From assembly GCA_022799175.1 (NCBI GenBank), contig JAAWNY010000010.1, forward strand, positions 1 through 60,927: 60,927 nt of DNA, in the 5' to 3' direction. Below the pieces are notes generated by a model. The model was not told the DNA's origin. It saw nothing but the letters and a program-made list of their open reading frames with translations, and did not search any database. Numbering within the stretch: the stretch's first letter is position 1; the number at the start of each line of letters is the position of its first letter. The position numbers were made by a program, and so were the translations under genes. The DNA comes from Lachnospiraceae bacterium (lineage in GTDB: Bacteria; Bacillota; Clostridia; Lachnospirales; Lachnospiraceae). Shown here piece by piece: positions 38,322 to 46,189 of the stretch.

Positions 38322-38350
38322 TTTCATACATGCTTTCTACATGTTATGAT
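38322..38350 (+). promoter_or_regulatory. Candidate promoter of the ECF S component gene
   Basis: An extended -10 (TG then TATGAT at 38345-38350) follows a weak TTTCAT -35 at 38322-38327 by 17 bp. No TPP riboswitch motif is visible in the short leader. Confidence 0.45.
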
Positions 38351-38387
38351 GAGGAACAATAAAAGGATAACAAGAGGAGGCTTGATT

Positions 38388-38981
38388 ATGGAAAATCAGA
38401 ACAATAATAAAGTTTATAAGACGGTAGTCACGGCATTGATGACGGCGCTGTGTTATGTGTCGTTTACTTTTTTGAAAATACCGATTCCCACATTTGGCGG
38501 TGACTATGTGGCGCTGCATATCGGGAATGCCTTTTGTGTGTTGGCAGCGCTGTTGTTAGGAGGAGGATATGGTGGTCTGGCCGGATCTTTGGGTATGACG
38601 ATTGCCGATCTTTTGGATCCTGTATATATTACCAGTGCGCCAAAGACATTTCTACTAAAATTCTGTATTGGTCTGATTGCCGGTTTTGTGGCACATCGGG
38701 TTGCCCATATCACAGAGGAGCATGATACCAGTTATGTGTTTCGTTGGACATTGATGGCATCGATAGCCGGACTAGGGTTTAATGTGATTATGGACCCAAT
38801 TGTTGGATATTTTTATAAAAATTTTGTGTTGGGAGTACAGTCGGATGCGGCAAAGATTATGTCCACCTGGGCGGCTGGGGTGACTTTCATCAATGCGGTG
38901 GCCGGAACGATCGTAGTGGTAGTCGTTTATATGGCGCTGCGGCCAGTTCTGAAGAAAGCAGGGATGTTTTTCCGCGTGTAA
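38388..38981 (+). CDS. ECF transporter S component
   Basis: This 197-residue membrane protein resembles the substrate-capture (S) subunits of energy-coupling factor vitamin transporters of the COG4720/ECF-ribofla_trS group. It has a short hydrophilic start, TALMTALCYVSFTFLKIPIP with a membrane helix bearing small residues, GNAFCVLAALLLGGGYGGLAGSLG, and about six helices in total. The ATPases and T component must be encoded elsewhere. The vitamin cannot be assigned; adjacency to thiN hints at thiamine or a precursor. ATG 38388 follows GAGGAGG. Confidence 0.82.
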   Translation: MENQNNNKVYKTVVTALMTALCYVSFTFLKIPIPTFGGDYVALHIGNAFCVLAALLLGGGYGGLAGSLGMTIADLLDPVYITSAPKTFLLKFCIGLIAGFVAHRVAHITEEHDTSYVFRWTLMASIAGLGFNVIMDPIVGYFYKNFVLGVQSDAAKIMSTWAAGVTFINAVAGTIVVVVVYMALRPVLKKAGMFFRV

Positions 38982-39022
38982 GGAATTCAAAAAAAGGGGT
39001 TTTCTTTCTCATTAATCTGAGG

Positions 39023-39028
39023 TATAAT
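39023..39028 (+). promoter_or_regulatory. Candidate -10 box of serS
   Basis: A perfect TATAAT lies 79 bp before the serS start, but the -35 region at 17 bp upstream is poor. The leader is too short for a T-box and contains no T-box core sequence. Confidence 0.4.
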
Positions 39029-39107
39029 CACACCGAATAAGGAGATTCTTACTGGCAGGGAAGACTGGTTATCGACTGCAGGAAGAATACACAATTAGGA
39101 GGAAGCC

Positions 39108-40400
39108 ATGTTAGATATCAGATTTGTAAGAGAAAATCCAGAGGCGGTAAAGCAGAATATCAGAAATAAATTTCAGGATGAAAAGCTTTCTCTGGTAGAT
39201 GAAGTGATTGCGTTGGATCAGAAGAGCCGTGGCGCTAAGGCAGAGGCGGATAACCTTCGGGCTTCCCGCAATAAATTGTCGAAACAGATTGGTCAGTTGA
39301 TGGGACAGGGAAAGAAAGAAGAGGCAGAGGCAGTGAAGGCCCAGGTTACAGCCAATGCCGCTCGTTTGGCTGAACTAGAGACACAAGAAGTGGAATTGGA
39401 AGAGAAGATTCTAAAGATTATGATGACCATTCCCAACATGATTGATCCTAGTGTGCCGATTGGCAAGGATGACAGCGAGAATGTAGAAATGGAAAAATTT
39501 GGGGATCCAGTGGTGCCAGATTTTGAGATTCCCTACCATACAGATATTATGAAGAGCTTTGATGGCATTGATTTAGATGCCGCTGGCAAGGTGGCAGGAA
39601 ATGGTTTTTATTATCTGATGGGAGATATTGCCAGACTACATTCAGCGGTAATTGCATATGCAAGAGATTTTATGATCAATCGGGGATTTACCTACTGTGT
39701 GCCGCCGTTTATGATTCGCAGTAATGTGGTGACTGGAGTGATGTCTTTTGCCGAGATGGATGCCATGATGTACAAGATTGAGGGAGAGGATCTGTATCTG
39801 ATTGGAACGAGTGAACATTCGATGATTGGTAAGTTTATTGATACGATTACTCCAGAAGAAGAACTTCCGAAGACGATGACTAGTTATTCGCCTTGTTTCC
39901 GCAAAGAGAAAGGCGCTCATGGTATCGAAGAGCGCGGAGTATATCGGATTCACCAGTTTGAAAAACAAGAGATGATTGTGGTCTGTAGGCCAGAAGAATC
40001 TCCTATGTGGTATGAAAAAATGTGGCAGAATACGGTAGACCTTTTCCGTTCATTGGATATTCCGGTGCGGACTCTGGAGTGCTGTTCTGGTGATCTGGCG
40101 GATTTGAAAGTGAAGTCGTGTGATGTGGAGGCATGGTCCCCCCGACAGAAGAAATATTTTGAGGTGGGTTCCTGTTCCAATCTAGGAGATGCTCAGGCCC
40201 GACGGCTTAAGATTCGGGTAAATGGAGAGAATGGAAAGTATTTTGCTCATACTTTGAATAATACAGTGGTGGCGCCGCCGCGTATGCTGATTGCATTTCT
40301 GGAAAACAATCTGCAAGCGGATGGGACGGTAAAAATTCCTAAGGTACTACAAATGTATATGGGAGGAATGGAAGTGATGGTGCCAAAGAAAGGACAATAA
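39108..40400 (+). CDS. serS: Serine-tRNA ligase
   Basis: SerRS charges tRNASer. The 430 residues comprise the long N-terminal antiparallel coiled coil that grips the tRNA variable arm (about 30-100) and the class II catalytic core with TSEHSMIGKF, the motif 2 SPCFRKEKGAHGIEERGVYRIHQF and motif 3 LNNTVVAPPRMLIAFLEN. AGGAGG precedes the ATG. It appears to be transcribed alone. Confidence 0.97.
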   Translation: MLDIRFVRENPEAVKQNIRNKFQDEKLSLVDEVIALDQKSRGAKAEADNLRASRNKLSKQIGQLMGQGKKEEAEAVKAQVTANAARLAELETQEVELEEKILKIMMTIPNMIDPSVPIGKDDSENVEMEKFGDPVVPDFEIPYHTDIMKSFDGIDLDAAGKVAGNGFYYLMGDIARLHSAVIAYARDFMINRGFTYCVPPFMIRSNVVTGVMSFAEMDAMMYKIEGEDLYLIGTSEHSMIGKFIDTITPEEELPKTMTSYSPCFRKEKGAHGIEERGVYRIHQFEKQEMIVVCRPEESPMWYEKMWQNTVDLFRSLDIPVRTLECCSGDLADLKVKSCDVEAWSPRQKKYFEVGSCSNLGDAQARRLKIRVNGENGKYFAHTLNNTVVAPPRMLIAFLENNLQADGTVKIPKVLQMYMGGMEVMVPKKGQ

Positions 40401-40452
40401 TAAAATATAAATTAAGAGGTAACAGAATTTATAAAAAACTATAAAAAAGTAA

Positions 40453-40517
40453 TAGACAAAACCTTGTGAAAGGAGTAAAATCATAGAAGGTCAGTTCGGC
40501 AGATAGCTGAACTGACC
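40453..40517 (+). promoter_or_regulatory. Promoter followed at once by a stable 5' hairpin
   Basis: TAGACA (40453-40458), a 17-bp spacer and TAAAAT (40476-40481) predict a start near 40488. A 12-bp hairpin (40489-40500 with 40506-40517, one G-U pair) begins right there. With no uridine tract it is not a terminator; a 5' stabilising stem or a regulatory leader for the following gene is more likely. Confidence 0.5.
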
Positions 40518-40551
40518 AGATAAGTACTCGGGTAAGAAGGGAGAAATAAAC

Positions 40552-41043
40552 ATGAAACCATGGAATGTGGTGGTGGACGGAAAGCAGTATGAAATTAAGG
40601 CCAAAGGGTATAAGCTAGTGGTCAATGGAGAAAAAAACAAACTGAAAAATCTGATGTCAAAAAAGGATGGAATGTGGAAAATTTATGAACTTCCTTTGGG
40701 ACCGAAGAAAGCAGAGCTTTATGTAAACACCTGGATTGGTGGGATGAAGTTGGTGATGGATGGGGTGGATTGTGCTACCGGAAAACCCTATACACCACAG
40801 AAATTACCGAAATGGGCGTATTTGTTTTTAGTAATCCATTTAGCTTATATTTTATTCCTTATGGGCGGAGCTCTTGGGGTATTGATGACATTCTTGGGAA
40901 TGGTAGCAACGATTTCCGTTTCCTGCAATAACAATATGTCAGTCGGAGTGAGAATATTGCTGAATATTGGAATTTTGATTGCTTTTGCCGCAGTAGATCT
41001 GGGGATTGTATTATTGATCGGCAGTCTGGTAAGTGCGATTTAA
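40552..41043 (+). CDS. Conserved small membrane protein of unknown function
   Basis: I do not recognise this 163-residue protein. Residues 1-85 are hydrophilic and look beta-rich, with repeated short strands (VVVDGKQYEIKAKGYKLVV) and several lysines, and no signal peptide. Residues about 88-163 hold two or three membrane helices. It has its own promoter with a 5' hairpin, a good GGGAG ribosome site and a strong terminator after it, so it seems to be a regulated single-gene unit. The gene downstream is another membrane protein. Confidence 0.8.
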   Translation: MKPWNVVVDGKQYEIKAKGYKLVVNGEKNKLKNLMSKKDGMWKIYELPLGPKKAELYVNTWIGGMKLVMDGVDCATGKPYTPQKLPKWAYLFLVIHLAYILFLMGGALGVLMTFLGMVATISVSCNNNMSVGVRILLNIGILIAFAAVDLGIVLLIGSLVSAI

Positions 41044-41066
41044 ATAAATAGTACATAGCAGTATAA

Positions 41067-41091
41067 CCGGCGCTTTGGCGCCGGATTTTTC
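41067..41091 (+). terminator. Intrinsic terminator
   Basis: CCGGCGC (41067-41073) pairs with GCGCCGG (41078-41084) over a 4-nt loop and is followed by ATTTTT. Confidence 0.85.
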
Positions 41092-41118
41092 AGTATTTGA
41101 AAAGGGAGACAAAAAAGT

Positions 41119-41991
41119 ATGAATGTGTTTTGTGAACTGGTGCATTCAATTTATGATTGTAAGAGCTACGAGACTTTTTTTAAGGATAGAAAGCGCAAGA
41201 CATTTCTGTTTGGTTTTTTGCTGGTAGTAATTTATTTTTTACTTACTATGATTGTACCGTTTGTCCGTTTTCAGATGTCTACCGGCGGGATTGTGAAAAT
41301 TGTTGATGAAGTGGTGCCGGATTTTGCGATTGCAGACGGACGTCTGGATGTGGAAGAACAGTTCGAATTCGCGGAAGGAGATACTTATTTTTTTGTAGAT
41401 ACAAAAGATGAAGCGATGACCGAGGAGATGATTCTGGAGAATCTGCGCAGATATGGCACCGTCTTGATTGCTGATTCTGAAAATTTGATTGTCAAGAGTA
41501 ACGGACAGGTACAGACTTTGCAGATAGCGGATCTGGACATTGAGATCACAAAATCAGAGATTATCACGATGTTTCGACCTTTTGTAAACCTTGCTATTGG
41601 GATAATATTGGTGATCGTGTTTCTCTTTATGCAGGCGACTTTCTTTTTTGGGGTAATTTTTGTAGCTTTATTTGGAATGATAGTGGCTTCTTGTATGCAG
41701 ACGAAGCTGACATTCGGTGAGCTTTATAAGTTGGGTATTTATACTAGGACTACGCCGCTGTTAATCAAGGCGCTCCTTTCATTTTTACCATTTGGACTTC
41801 CGTTTTTCTGGATTATCAGTTTGGGAATTTCTCTGGGATACTTAGCTGGCGCCATGCGGAGCATGAATACTCAGGATTTAGGAGGTCAGCCCGTAGTGTT
41901 TCATTCCGAAGAATCTGCTTTGGAGGATCGCTGGAAGAGGCCAGAGGAGGATTATAATCACTGGAATGATACAGGAGATAAACAAAATTAA
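41119..41991 (+). CDS. DUF1189 family membrane protein
   Basis: The 290-residue protein matches the DUF1189 family: a cytoplasmic start with YDCKSYETFFKDRKRKTFLFGFLLV, one membrane helix, an extracytoplasmic beta-rich domain of about 130 residues, and then four helices in a Yip1-like arrangement. A hydrophilic tail ends the protein. Such proteins are common in Firmicutes and their function is not established. The stop codon sits at the edge of the large palindrome at 41992-42110. Confidence 0.8.
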   Translation: MNVFCELVHSIYDCKSYETFFKDRKRKTFLFGFLLVVIYFLLTMIVPFVRFQMSTGGIVKIVDEVVPDFAIADGRLDVEEQFEFAEGDTYFFVDTKDEAMTEEMILENLRRYGTVLIADSENLIVKSNGQVQTLQIADLDIEITKSEIITMFRPFVNLAIGIILVIVFLFMQATFFFGVIFVALFGMIVASCMQTKLTFGELYKLGIYTRTTPLLIKALLSFLPFGLPFFWIISLGISLGYLAGAMRSMNTQDLGGQPVVFHSEESALEDRWKRPEEDYNHWNDTGDKQN

Positions 41992-42110
41992 AAAAGAAGA
42001 GAGTGGTGCAAAATAAGTTCTCCGCCATTTCCCTATCTTGTGTTCGTGAACAGTCGGACACGGGAGATGAGAAATAGCGGAGAACTTATTTTGCACCACT
42101 CTCTTCTTTT
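41992..42110. repeat. 119-bp palindromic element with 34-bp perfect arms
   Basis: Bases 41992-42025 are the exact reverse complement of 42077-42110, and the pairing goes on inward with a few mismatches almost to the centre. The ends are AAAAGAAGAG and its complement, giving uridine tracts on both strands, so it can act as a bidirectional terminator between the DUF1189 gene and rqcH. The inner part shares sequence with 99-158. The last eight codons of rqcH lie within the right arm, which means that the repeat donates the C-terminus of that protein. Confidence 0.75.
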
Positions 42111-43837
42111 AAGCACAAGACAGGAGTAGCCATCATAGAATAATTGGTATGATAAATGACAAAGCCGGGAGCGCCGCCAGCGGCCTTTTTCACATGTTTG
42201 CGTTGGATATAGTCGATTTCTACTTTTTCATTATTTCGTCCTTTGGAGAACCAGGCGGCTAGAGAACCCGCTTCTTCAAAGACCCGATCCGGAAGTTCCC
42301 GGCCTTCGGATTTGACTACAACATGGGACCCGGGAATACCCTTGGCATGAAACCACCAGTCGCCTCCCCCGGCAATTTTAAAAGTAACTTCTTCATTTTG
42401 ATAATTATTTTTACCTACATAGATATGGAAGCCGTCAGAGGAGAGATAATGATAGGGCCGGCTGGTAATGCGGGGCTTTTTATTGGCAGGGCCATGTTTT
42501 TTGATAAAACCAAATTCCATCAGTTCTTCTTTGATTGGCACCAAATCTTCTTCTCGCACTGCGATATCCAATGCAGCGCTGATGGATTCCAGATGATTGA
42601 TTTCTTGGTGTGTCTCTGTGAGCATTTCGATCATGGCTTCATGCGTACGTTTTAGCTTGTTGTATTTGGCAAAATATTTTTGTGAATTCTCCTGGGCAGT
42701 AAGCTGCGGATCCAGTGGAATGCGAATCTCCTCATTGGTGTAGTAGTTGAGACATTTCAGCTCCTTTTCTCCGCCAGAAAGTTCATAGCCGTATGTGGTC
42801 AAAAGTTCCCCATAAACTTTATACTTTTCTCGTTTTTCGGTATCTTTGAGTTGTTTTTGTTGTAGATCATATTTTTTGTAATTTCGCTCCAGGGCAGTCT
42901 GAACGATTCGGCGCAAGTCAGAAGATTTCTGACGGATGCGGGTTAACACGCTTTTTTGTGCATAGTAGACGTCTAAAAGAGTACTGATTGAAGAAAATTC
43001 TTTGGACTCATAGAGGCGACTTTCATAACAAGTTAGTGGTACAGAAGCAAATTCTATCGGATTGTTGTTTTGGTAAATAATATGGGGATGGAAATTTCCA
43101 TTCCGTACATCTTCCATCATCAGGGATAACCTATGATAGAGATGACAGGATTCAACATCACTCAGTTCATTGGCAGAATGATCGCCATCAAGTGAGGAAA
43201 GATGGCAGAGCTCTGCGGCAATGACAGGGCTGATTCCCGTCAGATTTTGATAGAGTGTTTTTTGTACTGGCGCCGGAGTATTGCGGATAAGAGCAGTGAA
43301 TGCTTCTTCCGTGATGGACAGAGGATCCGATTTTTCTACTGTCTGCGGAATGAAATACGGACGCCCTGGCAAGACTTCTCGGACCGAACTAATCTGAGAG
43401 GAAATATGCTTGATGCTGTCGAGAATGATTCCGTCCTCCCGACAGAAAATGATGTTACTGTGTTTGCCCATCAACTCAACAATCAGTCGTTTTCGACGCA
43501 GATCCCCAAGCTCATCTAAATGTTCAATAGTAAATTCAATGATGCGTTCCAAACCTGGCTGGCTGACCGTTACTATCTTTCCTGAACCAATATGTTTGCG
43601 CAACAGCATACAGAAATTAGGTGCAGTTAAAGGACTGGGTTTGTTGGTTTCTGTGAAATATATCAGCGGGAGACTGGCGCTGGCAGAAATAGAGAGACGT
43701 AATGTCTCTCGATTATTTTTGACAGTGAAAAGGAGTTCATCCTTTTCTGGTTGAGCAATTTTGTTGATTTTACCGCCTTCTAGTTTATTTTGAATATCCC
43801 GAGTCAGATTAGCGATTACAATGCCATCAAATGCCAT
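42086..43837 (-). CDS. rqcH: Ribosome quality control protein RqcH (Rqc2 homologue, NFACT)
   Basis: RqcH binds obstructed 50S subunits and recruits tRNAAla to add C-terminal alanine tails to stalled chains; it was earlier annotated as fibronectin-binding protein. The 583 residues follow the NFACT layout: NFACT-N (MAFDGIVIANLTRDIQ..., 1-180), helix-hairpin-helix, a central coiled coil (about 300-440) and NFACT-R near the end with HAKGIPGSHVVVKS. The start has AAAGGAG. The C-terminal ESGAK lies in a palindromic repeat and probably replaces the native end. Confidence 0.93.
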   Translation of the reverse strand: MAFDGIVIANLTRDIQNKLEGGKINKIAQPEKDELLFTVKNNRETLRLSISASASLPLIYFTETNKPSPLTAPNFCMLLRKHIGSGKIVTVSQPGLERIIEFTIEHLDELGDLRRKRLIVELMGKHSNIIFCREDGIILDSIKHISSQISSVREVLPGRPYFIPQTVEKSDPLSITEEAFTALIRNTPAPVQKTLYQNLTGISPVIAAELCHLSSLDGDHSANELSDVESCHLYHRLSLMMEDVRNGNFHPHIIYQNNNPIEFASVPLTCYESRLYESKEFSSISTLLDVYYAQKSVLTRIRQKSSDLRRIVQTALERNYKKYDLQQKQLKDTEKREKYKVYGELLTTYGYELSGGEKELKCLNYYTNEEIRIPLDPQLTAQENSQKYFAKYNKLKRTHEAMIEMLTETHQEINHLESISAALDIAVREEDLVPIKEELMEFGFIKKHGPANKKPRITSRPYHYLSSDGFHIYVGKNNYQNEEVTFKIAGGGDWWFHAKGIPGSHVVVKSEGRELPDRVFEEAGSLAAWFSKGRNNEKVEIDYIQRKHVKKAAGGAPGFVIYHTNYSMMATPVLCLKEESGAK

Positions 43838-43868
43838 GATTAGTACTCCTTTTATGATTCAAACATCA

Positions 43869-43901
43869 GAAAAATCCGTCGGTACTTATGTAGGATTTTT
43901 C
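43869..43901 (-). promoter_or_regulatory. Hairpin in the rqcH leader
   Basis: GAAAAATCC (43869-43877) and GGATTTTTC (43893-43901) form a 9-bp stem in the 5' leader of rqcH, about 70 nt after its predicted start. It could be an attenuator or the end of the upstream small gene transcript; the uridines lie within the stem, so termination would be weak. Confidence 0.35.
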
Positions 43902-43960
43902 AGTCGGTTTGATTTTACCTGTTTGTAATATATATGAAAAGTATGAGAAGAACTATCATG

Positions 43961-43989
43961 ATTATACAGGAATTCATGAGGATTGACAA
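43961..43989 (-). promoter_or_regulatory. Promoter of rqcH
   Basis: On the minus strand TTGTCA (43984-43989) and a perfect TATAAT (43961-43966) are spaced by 17 bp. The leader to the rqcH start would be about 115 nt. Confidence 0.75.
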
Positions 43990-44006
43990 GCTTTTGAAAT
44001 CATTGA

Positions 44007-44294
44007 TTATGTGTCGTCTTGAGAGGGAAGAATCCCCAGCTGGCTGAAAATTGCAAAAATATAAGGAGCGCCAAATACATTCAAAGCCTTGGGACCGGTG
44101 ATTCGGTGTTCGGTATCTTCCTGCAACTTAAGAAAGGCCTTTTCAAAAGTGGCTCTGGTAATTGATTTTTTTTTGCGATCGGAGAAAAATTCTCCGCCTT
44201 TTATGGTATAAGTGAAGGGGAGACCTTTTGCTGTATAGAAGGTCTCTCCTTGATGAGAAGTGATGACATCCCATAAGTTATCTTTTGTAATCAT
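44007..44294 (-). CDS. Small conserved hypothetical protein
   Basis: A 95-residue protein with its own consensus promoter and a GAAAGG ribosome site. The sequence is hydrophilic, with LPFTYTIKGGEFFSDRKKKSITRATFEKAF in the middle, split here by RKKK, and GPKALNVFGAPYIFAIF near the end. The middle looks like a short beta-hairpin followed by a helix. I recognise the overall pattern as one seen in Clostridia but no named family or function. It lies upstream of rqcH on the same strand but is transcribed separately by the look of the promoters. Confidence 0.75.
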   Translation of the reverse strand: MITKDNLWDVITSHQGETFYTAKGLPFTYTIKGGEFFSDRKKKSITRATFEKAFLKLQEDTEHRITGPKALNVFGAPYIFAIFSQLGILPSQDDT

Positions 44295-44341
44295 GGTCAG
44301 TTACCTTTCTAAAATGGTTATTGATCTAGGATTCCTTGTTG

Positions 44342-44370
44342 ATTATAACGGACATCGCAAAGTTTTACAA
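44342..44370 (-). promoter_or_regulatory. Promoter of the 95-residue protein gene
   Basis: On the minus strand TTGTAA (44365-44370), a 17-bp spacer and TATAAT (44342-44347) point to the gene at 44294. Confidence 0.7.
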
Positions 44371-44440
44371 GAGAATGTAGTAAAAAATGAAAAGGTACAA
44401 ATAACAGAAGTAGTAATATATTACAAAAAATTAAAAAGTA

Positions 44441-44469
44441 TTGCAATTTTATCTAAAAAGCATTAATAT
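44441..44469 (+). promoter_or_regulatory. Promoter of the bactofilin gene
   Basis: TTGCAA (44441-44446) and TAATAT (44464-44469) with a 17-bp spacer precede the bactofilin start by 35 bp. Confidence 0.65.
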
Positions 44470-44504
44470 GAAATGAATAAATGTGATAAGGACGGGGAGG
44501 AATT

Positions 44505-44954
44505 ATGTTTAGTTCAAAGAAAAAAATGGAAACAGGAAACACAGGTATGATCAATACGATTGTTGGAGAAAAATCAAAGATTGAGGGGGTATTGGCAGCT
44601 TCCGATCCGGCAAGAATAGATGGATTGCTACAAGGAAAGATTTTATCGGAAAGTTCCGTGATTGTGGGAGAACATGGGGTTGTAAAGGGAGATATCAAGG
44701 CGGTAGAGATTCTGGTGGCAGGTACGGTGTATGGTAATTTAACAGCAGAACAAAGGATTGAACTTACAGAGACAGGACGTGTGTTGGGTGATATGATTAC
44801 CAAGACGCTGGTGATTGATGAGGGCGCTTCCTTTAAAGGGAGTTGTACCATGGAGGTTGTAGAAGAAAAGAAAGCATTAGAAAGAGTGGAGATTCCCAAA
44901 GAGGCAACGGAGGATTCCAAGACAAGTCCAAAAAAGGAAAATAAAGAGAAATAA
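44505..44954 (+). CDS. Bactofilin family cytoskeletal protein
   Basis: Bactofilins polymerise without nucleotide into membrane-associated filaments. The 149 residues contain a short basic start (FSSKKKMETGNTG) and the beta-helical DUF583 core (about 20-120) built of glycine-spaced repeats such as IVGEKSKIEGVL, IDGLLQGKI, VIVGEHGVVKGDI and EILVAGTVYGNL. A charged tail follows. It is directly followed by a cell-wall hydrolase gene, the same pairing seen in other bacteria where bactofilin positions a peptidase. Ribosome site GGGGAGG. Confidence 0.92.
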   Translation: MFSSKKKMETGNTGMINTIVGEKSKIEGVLAASDPARIDGLLQGKILSESSVIVGEHGVVKGDIKAVEILVAGTVYGNLTAEQRIELTETGRVLGDMITKTLVIDEGASFKGSCTMEVVEEKKALERVEIPKEATEDSKTSPKKENKEK

Positions 44955-44960
44955 GTGCAG

Positions 44961-46055
44961 ATGGAATGGAAAAAGTTTAAAAAAGAGCGGATTTCTTTGA
45001 ATTATACGGTTATGTTAGTGCCACATTCTCAGAAGAAGATGATTCATTTTAAGACACCTGTCTGGATCTTTGGCGTTTTTTTTCTGGGGCTATTGGTACT
45101 GACCGGGGCCTGTCTGTTTTTTGCTGGTTCCCGGCATCAGCTGAAGCAGGTGCGTAAGGAAAAGGCGCAGTTGGAGCAAGCGTGGGAGCAATTGGCCCAG
45201 CAAAAAGAGTTGGCAGATCAAGAGAATGAGGCACTTTTAAAGGAGCAAAAACTTCAGGAGCAGGAGTTGTCAGAACTAGAACAGCGGGCGAGAAATACGC
45301 TTGAGGAGTTGGAAGCTTTGGTGGAACGGGAAAGTCAGATCCGGCAAGAGCTGGGTCTTGGCCAGCTGCAAGAGGATGGAAATGGGGCTGTGACGGATAC
45401 CACAGAGGAAGAAGCTTTGGATTCGGAGACAACACAGAATGAGCCAGAAGGTGTCATGCAGGACGGGGAAGAATCTTTACAGTCAGAAGGGCAGAGCCAG
45501 ACGTTTCGGATTGCATCTTCTGGGATGCCAATGTTTCTGGAAGAGAATACTGCGGATTTTGAGGCAATTCGGTTAGAGCTTTTGTATATGCAGAATCGTT
45601 TGGCAGAGAAGAATGGACAATATGATTCTTATATGAATACCATTACAGAAAGAAAGGAAGCTGAGGCGGCAGAAAAACTCCGGAAGGAAGCTTTGAGAGC
45701 TTCGATTGTGACAAGTGCGCTCCAGTATGTAGGGAATCCCTATGTTTATGGCGGGAATAATCCCAATACGGGTGTGGATTGTTCTGGATTTACTAGATAT
45801 GTTTTGGGAAATATAGCTGGTGTCTATTTGAATCGAACAGCAGCAGAGCAATCTTCTCAGGGGAGATCCGTTTCTGCACAGGAAGCAAGGCCAGGAGATT
45901 TAGTCTTTTACAGTAACGGGAGTTCGGTCAATCATGTGGCGATCTACATCGGAGACGGACGAGTAGTACACGCTTCGAATGAGCGAGTGGGAATTATAAC
46001 ATCTGACATGTATTATCGGACTCCAGTGAAAATTAAGAATGTGTTGGGAGATTGA
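44961..46055 (+). CDS. Membrane-anchored NlpC/P60 cell-wall hydrolase
   Basis: The roughly 364-residue protein has a cytoplasmic segment with NYTVMLVPHSQKK, one membrane helix (about 32-55), a long Glu/Gln-rich coiled coil (about 55-140), an acidic linker and a C-terminal NlpC/P60 domain. The catalytic cysteine is in NTGVDCSGFTRYV and the histidine in VNHVAIYIGDG, so it should cut peptidoglycan stem peptides. The N-terminal region resembles that of bactofilin-linked M23 peptidases, but the catalytic domain is different. Either ATG 44961 or GTG 44955, right after the bactofilin stop, could start it; neither has a strong site. Confidence 0.85.
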   Translation: MEWKKFKKERISLNYTVMLVPHSQKKMIHFKTPVWIFGVFFLGLLVLTGACLFFAGSRHQLKQVRKEKAQLEQAWEQLAQQKELADQENEALLKEQKLQEQELSELEQRARNTLEELEALVERESQIRQELGLGQLQEDGNGAVTDTTEEEALDSETTQNEPEGVMQDGEESLQSEGQSQTFRIASSGMPMFLEENTADFEAIRLELLYMQNRLAEKNGQYDSYMNTITERKEAEAAEKLRKEALRASIVTSALQYVGNPYVYGGNNPNTGVDCSGFTRYVLGNIAGVYLNRTAAEQSSQGRSVSAQEARPGDLVFYSNGSSVNHVAIYIGDGRVVHASNERVGIITSDMYYRTPVKIKNVLGD

Positions 46056-46071
46056 GATTGGAAGTTTTTGG

Positions 46072-46115
46072 GCGAAAGCGCCGGAAGAATTTTGTTCCGC
46101 GCTTTTGCTTTTTTT
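46072..46115 (+). terminator. Intrinsic terminator after the NlpC/P60 gene
   Basis: A 14-bp stem with one bulge (46072-46086 with 46095-46108) is followed by seven thymines. It ends the bactofilin operon just before the promoter of the FtsA-like gene. Confidence 0.85.
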
Positions 46116-46126
46116 GTGGAAAAAGA

Positions 46127-46155
46127 TTTACATTAGATTATGATTTGTCTATAAT
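46127..46155 (+). promoter_or_regulatory. Strong promoter of the FtsA-like gene
   Basis: TTTACA (46127-46132), a 17-bp spacer and a perfect TATAAT (46150-46155) stand 34 bp before the ATG. Confidence 0.8.
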
Positions 46156-46189
46156 AGTGATAATGAAAAAGGTTGTGCAGGAGGACGGT

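Noticed and set aside
38289-38387. TPP riboswitch before the ECF S component
   Set aside because: No thi-box core elements are present, so thiamine specificity is not supported by regulation.
38982-39107. T-box leader before serS
   Set aside because: Only 126 bp, without the T-box core sequence or stem I; the argS spacer is also too short.
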